From Novosphingobium clariflavum (GTDB taxonomy: Bacteria > Pseudomonadota > Alphaproteobacteria > Sphingomonadales > Sphingomonadaceae), in contig NZ_JAPCWC010000019.1 of the NCBI RefSeq assembly GCF_026420865.1, positions 1 through 64,000 on the forward strand: a DNA stretch of 64,000 bases, in the 5' to 3' direction. How positions within the stretch are numbered: position 1 is the first letter of the stretch; every line of letters begins with the position of its first letter. The position numbers were made by a program, and so were the translations under genes. Below the pieces are notes generated by a model that had not been told where the DNA came from, did no database searches, and worked only from the letters and a program-made list of their open reading frames with translations. This document shows positions 53,027-62,020 of the stretch, piece after piece.

Positions 53027-53304
53027 ATTTCTCCGTTCGCTCCTGTCGGCATCTTGCGGCCGATGTCCGCGCGCCGGTTTCCACGAGTACCTGTCCTTGC
53101 GGTATGCCAGCGTGCTGCGCTGCGTCAAATACTTCAAGCCTGCGCCAATAGCCATGAAATCGTAACGTTTATTCACGAATGGCGGCTTCTATTTCTGCCG
53201 TCGTATGCCGCAATAGCGTATCGCAGTCGCATGGCCTTGCTGCCCGGTGGCGCTTGGCGCAAAAGCGATCGGCCGACGCCTGAACCTGACCGGAGTATTC
53301 GAGT

Positions 53305-54312
53305 TTGTCCCACTATCCGACGATCGTGACCGGCGCTGCGGGTTTTATCGGCGCGGCCGTCGCCGATGCCCTGATGGCGCGGGGAATCCCGGTGATCGGC
53401 ATCGATTCGATGAACGATTACTACGCGGTCTCGCTCAAGGAAGCGCGGCGCGACCGGTTGCATGCCCGTCACGGCAACCTGTTCACGTTCCTCTCGCTCG
53501 ATTTTGCCGACATGGACACGCTGGTAAGGGCGCTTGAGCCGCATCGCTTCGACCGGATCGTCCATCTCGGCGCGCAGGCGGGCGTGCGCTACTCGCTGGA
53601 AAACCCGCAGGCCTACGTGGCGTCGAACCTGGCCGGCCATGTCAATATGCTGGAGATCGCCCGCGCCCGAAAGGTCGAGCACATGGTCTATGCCAGTTCG
53701 AGTTCGGTCTACGGTGGCAACGCAAAGCTGCCCTTTGCGGTCGAGGACCGGGCCGATCATCCGGTTTCGCTCTATGCGGCCACCAAGAAGGCCGATGAAC
53801 TGATGAGCGAGACATATGCGCACCTGTTCCGTATCCCCTTGACGGGGCTTCGCTTCTTCACGGTCTACGGCCCCTGGGGGCGGCCCGACATGGCGCTTTG
53901 GAAGTTTACCGAGCGCATGCTGTCCGCGCGTCCGATCGAGATCTTCAACAACGGCGAGATGTATCGGGACTTCACCTATATCGATGACATCGTGGCCGGC
54001 GTGCTGGCCTGCCTGGAGCGGCCTCCCGTCGATGATGGAGCGCCCAAGGCTGGCGGCAGCGTCAAGCCGCATGCGCTTTACAACATCGGCAACAACCGCA
54101 GCGAGCATCTGATGCGGCTGATCGAAGTGCTGGAGGAGGCCTGCGGCGTGAAGGCCGTGCTTGATCTGCTGCCGATGCAGCCGGGCGACGTTCATGCCAC
54201 ATTTGCGGACATTGCCGCGCTCACGCACGACACTGGCTATGCGCCGTCAACGCCCATCGAAATCGGAGTGCCGCGGTTCGTGGCATGGTATCGCGATTAC
54301 ACGGGCATCTGA
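53305..54312 (+). CDS. NAD-dependent epimerase, UDP-glucuronate 4-epimerase-like
   Basis: A 335-residue SDR enzyme: VTGAAGFIGAAVADALMARG, IDSMNDYYAVSLKEARRDRL, LGAQAGVRYSLENPQAYVASNLAGH, SSSSVYGGN, LYAATKKADELM and FFTVYGPWGRPDMALWKFT. These blocks are characteristic of UDP-glucuronate 4-epimerases (galacturonate donors). The start codon is TTG 53305 with CGGAG upstream. A palindromic repeat and terminator follow. Together with galE it supplies sugars for the polymer made by the genes to the right. Confidence 0.88.
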   Translation: MSHYPTIVTGAAGFIGAAVADALMARGIPVIGIDSMNDYYAVSLKEARRDRLHARHGNLFTFLSLDFADMDTLVRALEPHRFDRIVHLGAQAGVRYSLENPQAYVASNLAGHVNMLEIARARKVEHMVYASSSSVYGGNAKLPFAVEDRADHPVSLYAATKKADELMSETYAHLFRIPLTGLRFFTVYGPWGRPDMALWKFTERMLSARPIEIFNNGEMYRDFTYIDDIVAGVLACLERPPVDDGAPKAGGSVKPHALYNIGNNRSEHLMRLIEVLEEACGVKAVLDLLPMQPGDVHATFADIAALTHDTGYAPSTPIEIGVPRFVAWYRDYTGI

Positions 54313-54362
54313 AGGACGAACGCCTGCGGCGCAATGGGGCGCCGCCCGGGTAAGGGAGGCTG

Positions 54363-54464
54363 GAGCGTTTTTCGAACGGAGTGGAACACGCAGTGACTCG
54401 GAAAAACGCGGAAAACAAAGAATCTGTAGAGCCCGATCTGATTCAATCAGATCGGAAAACGCTC
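54363..54464. repeat. REP-like palindromic element
   Basis: Outer arms GAGCGTTTT (54363-54371) and AAAACGCTC (54456-54464) enclose an inner palindrome GATCTGATT/AATCAGATC at 54435-54453. The pattern GAGCGTTTT...AATCAGATC recurs in intergenic regions of many alphaproteobacteria, so this is probably one copy of a dispersed family. No other copy was found in the window. Confidence 0.6.
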
Positions 54465-54467
54465 TAA

Positions 54468-54498
54468 ACCGTTGATCCGAACGCATCGGATCAACGGT
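54468..54498. terminator. Bidirectional hairpin terminator
   Basis: ACCGTTGATCC and GGATCAACGGT form a perfect 11-bp stem with a 9-base loop between two convergent genes; no long T run follows. Confidence 0.6.
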
Positions 54499-54584
54499 CT
54501 CATGTCCTCGGATCGACGGCTTCGGGACTCTGGCTTTGCACGCTGTCCGAAGCACAAGGTGATCGCACCTGCTTGAACAGGGCT

Positions 54585-55292
54585 TTAGTTGCGGCTGATG
54601 ACCGCAAAGGCGTTGAACACCGGCGCGGCCTTCAGGAAGTCCTGCCACAGGCCCTTGATGACGGAGTTGCCGATCATCACGACGTCGCCATCCAGAATGA
54701 CGGGATCGGGCGCAACGCCGGTGCGGATGTCCTTGAGGTTGAAGCGTGCGGCCATGCGCTGGCCGTTGATCGTGCGGAAAATCACCACTTCGTCGAGCTT
54801 GGCGGTGACCAGCGGACTTTCTGCTCGTGCGATCGCCGACAGCAATGTGGCATTCTTCGACAGTTCATAGACGCCGGGCTTGTTGACCTCGCCTTCCACC
54901 GAGACGTAGCGCAGTGCCAGTTCATCGACCGAAACGGCGACTTGCGGATCGCGCAAGTACTTGCGGCGCAGTCGCTCGGTGATGTCGTTGGCGACTTCGG
55001 GGGCGCTTCGTCCGGCTGCCTTGATTTCCCCGGCCACGGGCACGTGGATGAAGCCGGCGTCATCGACCAGGGCCTTCTCGACCGAAAGATCGGGTTCGCC
55101 GACAACACGCACTTGCAGGGTATCGGCCGGCACGATGCTGTAGGTGGTCGGCTGGCTGAGCGTTGGCGGAATGACCTCGTAGGCCGCCGCGCCCCGGGGG
55201 AGGTTCGCATTGTGTGTTGTTGACGTGCAGCCTGACAGGAATGTGCCGGCGAGCAGCACGGCGAGGCCGAGGGACTTGGGTGAACTGTGCAC
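54585..55292 (-). CDS. Polysaccharide export lipoprotein (Wza/GumB type)
   Basis: A 235-residue protein. The lipobox LAGTFLSGC predicts lipidation. The Poly_export domain follows (YSIVPADTLQVRVVGEPDLS, GFIHVPVAGEIKAAGRS, ITERLRRKYLRDPQVAVSV) and an SLBB domain (YVSVEGEVNKPGVYEL). It forms the outer-membrane export channel for exopolysaccharide. It is shorter than Wza (379), like GumB. GTG 55292 is chosen; ATG 55418 and 55472 add unlikely leaders. Confidence 0.88.
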   Translation of the reverse strand: MHSSPKSLGLAVLLAGTFLSGCTSTTHNANLPRGAAAYEVIPPTLSQPTTYSIVPADTLQVRVVGEPDLSVEKALVDDAGFIHVPVAGEIKAAGRSAPEVANDITERLRRKYLRDPQVAVSVDELALRYVSVEGEVNKPGVYELSKNATLLSAIARAESPLVTAKLDEVVIFRTINGQRMAARFNLKDIRTGVAPDPVILDGDVVMIGNSVIKGLWQDFLKAAPVFNAFAVISRN

Positions 55293-55440
55293 TTTCGGGT
55301 GTCTCCATGACCGTAAGCGGATTTTCGGAACCGGGCTGCCACGGTGTGCCCGGTTGATAAAGGTGTGAGGGAGCGTCCAATTCGGCTTCCGAACTTGTCG
55401 GATACCCTGACTAGACATCTTGCCGAGGACTGCCAAGCGG

Positions 55441-56400
55441 TCAGCGTCCGTTACCGGCGACCTGTCCGACAAGTCCGACGGTCGGAGGGCAGGGGCCGTT
55501 CAGGGCATATTCGCGCATCAGTTTCACTCGTGATTTCGGCGATCGATGACTGGGGGATCGGAACAGGCGCAGCCAGTCCTGGGCATTGTAGCGCAACCAG
55601 AATTCGACCCCGCGGGCGGGGTTGTAGCCCGCGCAGCGGGCCAGTCCGGCGCCGAGCAGGTCGGCACGATCTTCCATGCGGCGGCGGTCGCTCAGTCCCT
55701 TTGCGTCACCATCCTGATTGACGACGTGTCCCAATTCATGCCCGGCAACGAGGGCCAATTCGTCGTCGTTTTGTGCAAATTCTATCAGGCTACTGGAAAT
55801 GGCAACGTTCTTGCTGTCGCTGAAGGCATCTATGCCCTTGTTTGTCTTTATCAGGAAGCGGGCGCTGCAGATCGGAATGGGCTGTACCGTGGCCTCGCGT
55901 TCCTGACCGCCGCGGCGCAGGCGCAGAAGAATCGCGCGGCCGGGGGGCATGGCCCCGAGGCGTTCTTCCAGGGCGTCGGCAAACAAAGATTGATTCGGCG
56001 TGACCGCGAAGAGTGACGCTGTGGACACGCCATCGATAGCGACAAGATCGTCGCCGACGCGCAGGCCGGCCAGATCCGCCGGGCTGCCGCTCGCGATGGC
56101 GGCAATCTGCGGTGAATCGGTCATTCCGAGCAATTGTGCGACGGCGACTTGATCGCTCTTTTGATAAGCGCCGATATGGTCGAGAGTGAGGCCGATTCCC
56201 GACATTGTAGAGTGACATAGCGGGGCCGCCGCAAGGTCGAGGCGAAAGCCGATATCGGCGATTCGAGCCATCTGTTCGCGCAGCGTGACCGGCCACGGGT
56301 GGGACTCGGCTGCCTCGGCGATCGGTGCGACGAAGAGCGCCAAGAATGCGACCAACGTCGCTGAGGTCTTGAATAATGTCGGTATTATATTGCGTTGCAT
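55441..56400 (-). CDS. Exported PDZ-M48-type metallopeptidase
   Basis: A 319-residue protein: signal peptide (ATLVAFLALFVAPIAEA), a PDZ-like domain (about 95-175: IAAIASGSPADLAGLRVGDDLVAIDGV) and a zinc peptidase segment with VAGHELGHVVNQDGD (HExxH) and a third ligand Glu in MEDRADLLGAGL. It would act in the periplasm, perhaps in quality control of the export machinery; its substrate is unknown. The gene runs leftward toward the export lipoprotein gene about 150 bases away and diverges from the small gene at 56463. Confidence 0.85.
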   Translation of the reverse strand: MQRNIIPTLFKTSATLVAFLALFVAPIAEAAESHPWPVTLREQMARIADIGFRLDLAAAPLCHSTMSGIGLTLDHIGAYQKSDQVAVAQLLGMTDSPQIAAIASGSPADLAGLRVGDDLVAIDGVSTASLFAVTPNQSLFADALEERLGAMPPGRAILLRLRRGGQEREATVQPIPICSARFLIKTNKGIDAFSDSKNVAISSSLIEFAQNDDELALVAGHELGHVVNQDGDAKGLSDRRRMEDRADLLGAGLARCAGYNPARGVEFWLRYNAQDWLRLFRSPSHRSPKSRVKLMREYALNGPCPPTVGLVGQVAGNGR

Positions 56401-56462
56401 TGTGCGCTGCGGTATAGGATTAAACGCTATTAGTCTATAGTACGTAACGTCATGGAGGTTTC

Positions 56463-56726
56463 ATGAAGCTCAAGAATGTCATGCCGGTAGTGGCTGCTGC
56501 CGGTCTCCTTTTTGCTCCGATCGCGGCTCAGGCCGGTACCGCTGCTTCGGCTGCGCTGCCCAAGGCTGCAAGCCTTTCGGGCGTTGGCGTGCGTAGCTCG
56601 GCTCCGGTTCAGGCCAAGCAGAAGGCTGCTCCGGGCGTGTTCGTTCTCGGCGCGGTTGCTGTGGGTCTTGCGACCTGGGGTATCGTCGAGGCGACCAAGA
56701 GCGACAACAAGTCGAACGGCGCCTGA
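56463..56726 (+). CDS. Small exported protein of unknown function
   Basis: An 87-residue protein with a signal peptide (MKLKNVMPVVAAAGLLFAPIAAQA), an Ala/Ser-rich mature stretch and a C-terminal hydrophobic segment (GVFVLGAVAVGLATWGIVEATK). TGGAGGTTTC gives an ideal ribosome site. Codon use is coherent and a terminator follows, so it is probably a real, independent gene. No family recognised. Confidence 0.82.
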   Translation: MKLKNVMPVVAAAGLLFAPIAAQAGTAASAALPKAASLSGVGVRSSAPVQAKQKAAPGVFVLGAVAVGLATWGIVEATKSDNKSNGA

Positions 56727-56748
56727 TCGCTTTGACTTTTTGAAAGGT

Positions 56749-56781
56749 CCTGCCCCCGATTTTTCGAGGGCAGGGCTTTTT
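56749..56781 (+). terminator. Terminator of the small exported protein gene
   Basis: CCTGCCCCCGA and TCGAGGGCAGG form a stem with one mismatch, followed by GCTTTTTAC. Confidence 0.75.
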
Positions 56782-56901
56782 ACATGACGCCTTTGGATTT
56801 GCTGAGCGAATCGGGTGTTTCGTTATTCTGAAGTGCATTCGGCTCTTGCCTGTTTGCTCCTTCGGTTTAGCCAGATTTTTTCTTTCGCGTGTTGATGAGA
56901 T

Positions 56902-56940
56902 ATCAGGTCGGAACCGTTATGGTGGCGATTCCGACCTGAT
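56902..56940. promoter_or_regulatory. Perfect 12-bp inverted repeat in the polysaccharide operon leader
   Basis: ATCAGGTCGGAA at 56902-56913 is exactly inverted at 56929-56940 around a 15-base loop. It lies about 105 bases before the start used for the next gene. No T run, so a regulator site or RNA leader structure is more likely than a terminator. Confidence 0.4.
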
Positions 56941-57044
56941 CTCCCTGATCTGCCGATTTTTCCAACTTTCGAGGTGAAGCTCTGTCCGGGTCACCAATTG
57001 TTAGTGGGAGGCAAAACCGTCCTGCTGTCGGGCGCGTTCCGGGC

Positions 57045-58412
57045 TTGGCGGGGGCGTCGTCGCAAGCGCAGGGGCGCCGCGTAACGCAGGCCATGGCGCT
57101 TGTCCTGGTGGGCGTGATCTTTGGCGGCGGGGGCGGCGGTGCAGGCCTTTACAATCTCCTTGTCCAGCTTGCTGCCATCGCGTTGATCGCGGTGAATGCT
57201 TCGGCTTTTGTGGATTTTCTGCGCGGTTCGCCACGGTATTTTGTGGTGCTGGTGGCCGCGACCTTGCTTCTGCCGTTGTTGCAGATCGTACCGCTGCCGC
57301 CGTCGATCTGGCGGGCGCTGCCTGGTCGCGAGATGGTGGAGCAATCCCTGACGCTGATCGGGCGTCAGGATGAATGGTTCCCGTTCTCGCTCGACATGCG
57401 TCGGACCGCCGTGGCTTTCCTGGCGATGCTGCCGCCTTTGACCATCATCGTGCTTGCGCACGGTCCCTCGGCAAAGCAGCGTCAGCTGTTTCTGTGGCTC
57501 ATTGCGCTTGCCGGCCTGCTCAGCGTGCTGATCGGGTTGCCGCAACTCGCTACCGGCAACAACCTCTTCGTGATGTTCCCCGAGGTGGCCGGGTCGCGTG
57601 AGTTGCAGGGCACCTTTGCAAATCACAACACCACCGGACTGTTCCTGGACATTGCCTTGGTTGCCCTTATTTGTGCCCTTCCGGATGAGGATATGCGGCC
57701 GGGCATCGTCCTTGCGGCTGTGGCCTGTGGTCTGATGCTCCTGGTCGGGCTGTTCCTGACGCGGTCCCGGTCGAGCATGTTGATCGCCGTGGTGCCTTTC
57801 TGTTGTCTGGCGGTCCGGATCTATTGGCGGATTGCGCGCCGCGTCAGCCGCAAGCAGCTTGGGCTGGTCATGGCCTTGGGGTGCGTCGCCTTCGCCGGCG
57901 CCCTGCTCGGGGTGTCTCAGGTCGACCAGGTACAGAAGAGCTTCGCGCGTTTTGAGAATCTCAACGATGAGCGTCCTGCCATCTGGCGCGATACGCGCTC
58001 GGCGATCGGGCGCTACTGGCCGGTGGGAAGTGGCGTCGGCACGTTCGACGAGGTTTTTCAGGTGGACGAATCCCTGGAAACGCTGGCACCTGGTCGAGCG
58101 GCTCGTGCGCACAACGATTTCCTGGAACTGACTCTTGAATCAGGTGTTGCGGGTATCGCGCTGCTGGCCGGCTGGCTGGCGGTGCTCGGCCTGGGGGCGT
58201 TCAAGGCATTGCAAGGTCGCAATGGCTCGGGTTTGGCACCTGTGGCCGTTTTTGTGATGCTCTTTATGCAGTCAGTTCTAGACTATCCATTGCGCAGTCA
58301 GGCAATTCTGTGTGTCGCAGGATTGATGGTTGCCATGATTATCCGTCCCGGCAATGCAGGTTCGGCGAAGATCCGTTCGGGTCAACGCGCGGAAGCTGTT
58401 GGGTCCTTGTGA
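57045..58412 (+). CDS. O-antigen ligase/polymerase family membrane protein
   Basis: A 455-residue protein with about ten to twelve hydrophobic segments and the family's large periplasmic loop (TGNNLFVMFPEVAGSRELQGTFANHNTTGLFL; WPVGSGVGTFDEVFQVDES; RAHNDFLELTLESGVAGI). The FANHNTTG and AHNDFLELT blocks are the O-antigen ligase (WaaL/Wzy) hallmarks. It would ligate or polymerise lipid-linked oligosaccharide on the periplasmic side. The start is uncertain: TTG 57045 or ATG 57093. Confidence 0.85.
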   Translation: MAGASSQAQGRRVTQAMALVLVGVIFGGGGGGAGLYNLLVQLAAIALIAVNASAFVDFLRGSPRYFVVLVAATLLLPLLQIVPLPPSIWRALPGREMVEQSLTLIGRQDEWFPFSLDMRRTAVAFLAMLPPLTIIVLAHGPSAKQRQLFLWLIALAGLLSVLIGLPQLATGNNLFVMFPEVAGSRELQGTFANHNTTGLFLDIALVALICALPDEDMRPGIVLAAVACGLMLLVGLFLTRSRSSMLIAVVPFCCLAVRIYWRIARRVSRKQLGLVMALGCVAFAGALLGVSQVDQVQKSFARFENLNDERPAIWRDTRSAIGRYWPVGSGVGTFDEVFQVDESLETLAPGRAARAHNDFLELTLESGVAGIALLAGWLAVLGLGAFKALQGRNGSGLAPVAVFVMLFMQSVLDYPLRSQAILCVAGLMVAMIIRPGNAGSAKIRSGQRAEAVGSL

Positions 58413-58494
58413 CAAGAATGTGGTCAAGGTCGGTTAGCTGTCCTTGAATTTCGACGTGCCCGATTGCCGATAACGGAGCCAGGATGGTGTTCCC

Positions 58495-60738
58495 GTGGCG
58501 ATGGGGTGGGTCATTGGGCTTGAAAGAATGGCGGGGTTGAATTTGAAAGACGTACGATCAGCTGAGCAATCGCATGAGGCTGAGGTCGCCGACTGGGGGT
58601 CGGAATCCAGTTTCGAGGTCAATCTCAAGCATCTCATCTCCATAATTCGCCGAAATGCCATTCTGTTCGCCGCAACAGTGGTGAGCGTGGTCGTGATCGG
58701 CATCATCGTGACGATGCTGATCACGCCGAAGTACGATTCTCAGGCGCAGGTTCTTGTCGAAGACCAGGCCGATCAGATCATCGAGGGCAGCGAACTCCAG
58801 AAGGCGGGGGCTGCCTGGGATACCGATCGTTTCCTGCAGACCCAGCTGGGCATCCTGCAGAGCCGTTCGCTGGCGCGCAGCGTCGTAGAGGCGGGGCGTC
58901 TCGATCAGGACGCCGGTTTCTACGCCGCGATGGGCGAGGACATGCCGACCGATGAGAAGCTCGCGGAAGAGGGCTTCGCCAAAAAGGACTACGCGAACGC
59001 GCGCAAGGACGTGGCGATCGACGCGCTGACTGATGCACTTTCGGTCAAGCTGCCGATGAACAGTCGCATCATTGCGATCAATATCAAGAGCCGTAGTCCG
59101 CAATACTCTGCAAACCTCGCCAATCTGTTTGCCGAGCGTTACATCGACGGCAATCTTCGCCAGAAATATGAAAGCAGCGCCTACGCGCGCAAGTTCCTGG
59201 CTGACCAGCTCGAGGAAGCGCGCATCAAGGTGACGCAGTCCGAGCGCGACCTCAACCGGTATGCCCGTGCTGCAGGCCTGATCCGCGTTTCGAACCAGGG
59301 GGATAGCACAAAGCCGGATACCGAGCTTTCGGTGACCGGCAGCACGCTGGTCCAGCTTAACGATGCGGCTTCGCGCGCAACGGCTGACCGGATTGCCGCG
59401 CAGGATCGCTGGCAGGCGATTTCGTCGGCGCCGCCGCTGTCGATCAGCGAAGTGAACAGCAACCAGGCCGTGCAGTCGCTGGTGGGCGAGAAGGCGCGCG
59501 TCGAGGCGGAACTGGCCGATGCCCGTTCGCGTTACGTCGACGATTCGTCGCAGGTTAAGGCGAAGAAGGCGCAGCTTGCCGAATTCGATCGCCGCATCGG
59601 TGCGATTGCCGAATCCATCAAGCGTTCTTCCTATCTCGATTATCAAGCTGCCACCGAACGCGAGCAGTCGCTCGTCGCCAAGGTCGAATCGCTGCGTGAG
59701 GAGGCTTTGAGCGAACAGGATCGCGGCGTGCAGTATTCGGTGCTCAAGCGCATCGCGGACACCAATCGCGCGCTCTACGACACGCTGCTGTCTCGCTACA
59801 ATCAGATCAACGCCACCGCAGGTGCTGCGGTCAACAACATCACGCTCGTTGACCGCGCTGAAGTGCCGACCAAGCCGTCGTCGCCGAAGCTGGCGCTTAA
59901 CATCCTGCTGGCTTTCGTTGCTGGCCTGCTGTTGGCCGCCGTTGCCGTCGCGCTGCGCGAGATCTTCGATGGTTCGATCCGTTCGCCGGAAGACGTCGAG
60001 GCCAAGATCGGCTTGCCGCTGCTTGGTCTCATTCCGCTCGAGGCCAAGCGCGACGTGGGCGATTTGTTGGAAGATCGTCGCTCGCACGTCGGCGAAGCCT
60101 TCAGCACGCTTGTCACCAACCTTCGTTACTCCACAGCCAATGGTCTGCCCGAGTTGCTGATGGTGACCAGTTCGCGTGAGGGTGAGGGCAAGTCCACCGC
60201 ATCGCGCACCATTGCACGCAACATGGCCCGTCTCGGCAAGCGCGTGCTGCTGGTCGATGCCGACCTTCGTCGTCCGACGCTGCATGGGTTCCTTGCCGAG
60301 CGTAACAAGAAGGGCCTGGCCGACTATCTCACCAATCAGAAGACCTTTGACGAGATTGTCGCGCCGACCGATGTCGAGAACCTCAACTACGTGACGGCTC
60401 TGCCGATGCCGCCGGATCCGGCGCTGCTGCTGGGCGGTGAAGGTGTCCACCGCTTTGTCGCGGAAGCGCGCGCGCGGTATGACCTTGTCATCATCGACAG
60501 CCCGCCGCTGCTCGGCCTGTCGGACGCGGCTCTGCTGGCCAACCATGCCGACGGCGTGCTTTTCGTGATCGATGCCTCGGTGTTCCACCGCGGCGCGGTC
60601 AAGGCAGCGCTGCGCCGCCTCAAGCTCGTCAATGCCAGGATCCTTGGTGTGGTGCTCAACCGGTTCGATCCCAAGAACGCGGGCGACAACTATAGCTACT
60701 ACGATAGCTACTACACTTACGGTCAGGCAGAGGACTGA
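58495..60738 (+). CDS. Polysaccharide co-polymerase fused to tyrosine autokinase (Wzz/BY-kinase)
   Basis: A 747-residue protein. A Wzz domain lies between two membrane helices (about residues 52-75 and 460-485) with a long coiled-coil periplasmic part. The cytoplasmic BY-kinase follows: Walker A SREGEGKSTASRTIA, Walker A' LLVDADLRRPTLHGF, Walker B YDLVIIDSPPLLG, and a C-terminal tyrosine cluster YSYYDSYYTYGQ for autophosphorylation. It controls chain length and export of exopolysaccharide. Start GTG 58495; ATG 58528 possible. Confidence 0.93.
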   Translation: MAMGWVIGLERMAGLNLKDVRSAEQSHEAEVADWGSESSFEVNLKHLISIIRRNAILFAATVVSVVVIGIIVTMLITPKYDSQAQVLVEDQADQIIEGSELQKAGAAWDTDRFLQTQLGILQSRSLARSVVEAGRLDQDAGFYAAMGEDMPTDEKLAEEGFAKKDYANARKDVAIDALTDALSVKLPMNSRIIAINIKSRSPQYSANLANLFAERYIDGNLRQKYESSAYARKFLADQLEEARIKVTQSERDLNRYARAAGLIRVSNQGDSTKPDTELSVTGSTLVQLNDAASRATADRIAAQDRWQAISSAPPLSISEVNSNQAVQSLVGEKARVEAELADARSRYVDDSSQVKAKKAQLAEFDRRIGAIAESIKRSSYLDYQAATEREQSLVAKVESLREEALSEQDRGVQYSVLKRIADTNRALYDTLLSRYNQINATAGAAVNNITLVDRAEVPTKPSSPKLALNILLAFVAGLLLAAVAVALREIFDGSIRSPEDVEAKIGLPLLGLIPLEAKRDVGDLLEDRRSHVGEAFSTLVTNLRYSTANGLPELLMVTSSREGEGKSTASRTIARNMARLGKRVLLVDADLRRPTLHGFLAERNKKGLADYLTNQKTFDEIVAPTDVENLNYVTALPMPPDPALLLGGEGVHRFVAEARARYDLVIIDSPPLLGLSDAALLANHADGVLFVIDASVFHRGAVKAALRRLKLVNARILGVVLNRFDPKNAGDNYSYYDSYYTYGQAED

Positions 60739-60749
60739 GTGACGGTCGC

Positions 60750-61910
60750 GTGCGCATGACAGTTGTTGGCAAGTCGGTCTGGTTCGCGCTGTGGGCGGCC
60801 GTTGCGGTTGCTGCGGCGGGGTTCGAAATGGACCGTGAGGCCAGGCATGATGCATCGCTGGCAGCGCGTGTCCCGGCTCCGTTCCGCGGGTTTGCGCTCG
60901 AAGTGCTGGCGCGCGGCGCTCTGGCGCGCGGTGACAGTGCTGCCGGCGTTCAACTGGCGCGCGAGATGGTGTCCCGCCGGCCGATACCGGCCGAAGGGCT
61001 GGCGATGATGGCGCAGGGCGAATTGGCGGCAGGGCGTGAACAGCCCGCGCTCGCTGCTGTCATGGTGGCGGCCGAGCGCGGCTGGCGCGACAGTTTCACC
61101 CAGGCGATCGTCGTCCAATTGGCTGTCCAGGGGGGCGACTGGGACATTGCTGGGCAGCGCCTGCTGGCGCTGTGGCGCAAGGGCGAGCAGAGCGATGAAC
61201 TGCGCGCCTTGAGCGGTGCCGTGCTCTCGCGCCAGGAGGGGTTGACGGCCTTCACTGCGCAGCTGCGCGCCGAGGCTGGCTGGAGCAATGCGTTGCTGCT
61301 TTGGTCGGCCTCCGCCCTCGATGCTCACAAGGTCGGCGTCCTGGCGGGCACGCTGAGGAAGAACGGGGCGCAACTCGATTGTCCGTCGCTGTCGGCCAGT
61401 GCGAGCGATTCGATCCGCTTCGGTCGCGGCGCTGCCGTCGAGGCGTTGTGGCTGCAGGCTTGTGGCAGGCGCCGGGCTGGCGCATCGGCCAGTGGTCTTG
61501 GCAATCTCGTGTTCACGTCCAACGACGAGAGTGCGGCTGGACCGTTCGATTGGCACTACTTGCCCGGGCCGGGGGTCGAGCAGGCAATCGAGGCGGGGGC
61601 TGGTGGGCCGGTTCTCAGGTTCTCCAACTCGGAGCCTATTCGTCAGCCCATCGCCAGGCGTTTCGCGATGCTGCCGCCTGGAGCGCGCAGGGTCTCGGCG
61701 ACGGGGGATGCGGTGAAATCGTCGATGAGCCGCGGTCCGGCACTCGAGGTGACCTGCTTCGATGGACAGGGCGCGGCCCACACGCTGGGCAAGTTCGATC
61801 TGACGCCAGAAGGAGCAAGTTTCTCCCTGCCGGCCGGATGCGCCAGCCAGTGGCTGACCATCGATGCCGGCATGGGGGCGGGAACGATCGATCGGGTGAG
61901 AATCGACTGA
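60750..61910 (+). CDS. Unknown exported protein of the exopolysaccharide operon
   Basis: A 386-residue protein starting GTG 60750 or ATG 60756, 11 bases after the BY-kinase gene. The N-terminus has a hydrophobic segment (VGKSVWFALWAAVAVAAAG) as signal or anchor. The first half has TPR-like helical character (LARGALARGDSAAGVQLAREMV); the second half is beta-rich. No family is recognised. Its position suggests a role in polymer assembly, but this is guilt by association. Confidence 0.78.
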   Translation: MRMTVVGKSVWFALWAAVAVAAAGFEMDREARHDASLAARVPAPFRGFALEVLARGALARGDSAAGVQLAREMVSRRPIPAEGLAMMAQGELAAGREQPALAAVMVAAERGWRDSFTQAIVVQLAVQGGDWDIAGQRLLALWRKGEQSDELRALSGAVLSRQEGLTAFTAQLRAEAGWSNALLLWSASALDAHKVGVLAGTLRKNGAQLDCPSLSASASDSIRFGRGAAVEALWLQACGRRRAGASASGLGNLVFTSNDESAAGPFDWHYLPGPGVEQAIEAGAGGPVLRFSNSEPIRQPIARRFAMLPPGARRVSATGDAVKSSMSRGPALEVTCFDGQGAAHTLGKFDLTPEGASFSLPAGCASQWLTIDAGMGAGTIDRVRID

Positions 61911-62020
61911 TCGTGTCCGTTGCAAACGAGCGGGGCCCGTGCGGGCTCCATGGTTTGGCGATATCGATGTCCGGGCGTCGTGCGTGCGACGTCCGATCAA
62001 GTTAATGCAAGGAATGCCGC

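Larger units (their letters stand above)
56727..57044. other. Intergenic region upstream of the O-antigen ligase-like gene
   Basis: 318 bases without a gene. They hold the terminator at 56749-56781, then an AT-rich part and a perfect 12-bp hairpin ATCAGGTCGGAA/TTCCGACCTGAT at 56902-56940. That hairpin may be a terminator-like or leader structure for the polysaccharide operon. Confidence 0.55.

Noticed and set aside
53090-53220. Inverted TTGCGG(T/C)AT(G/A)C words between galE and the epimerase gene
   Set aside because: Only 9 of 11 bases match, the copies are over 100 bases apart, and there is no further support for a shared operator.
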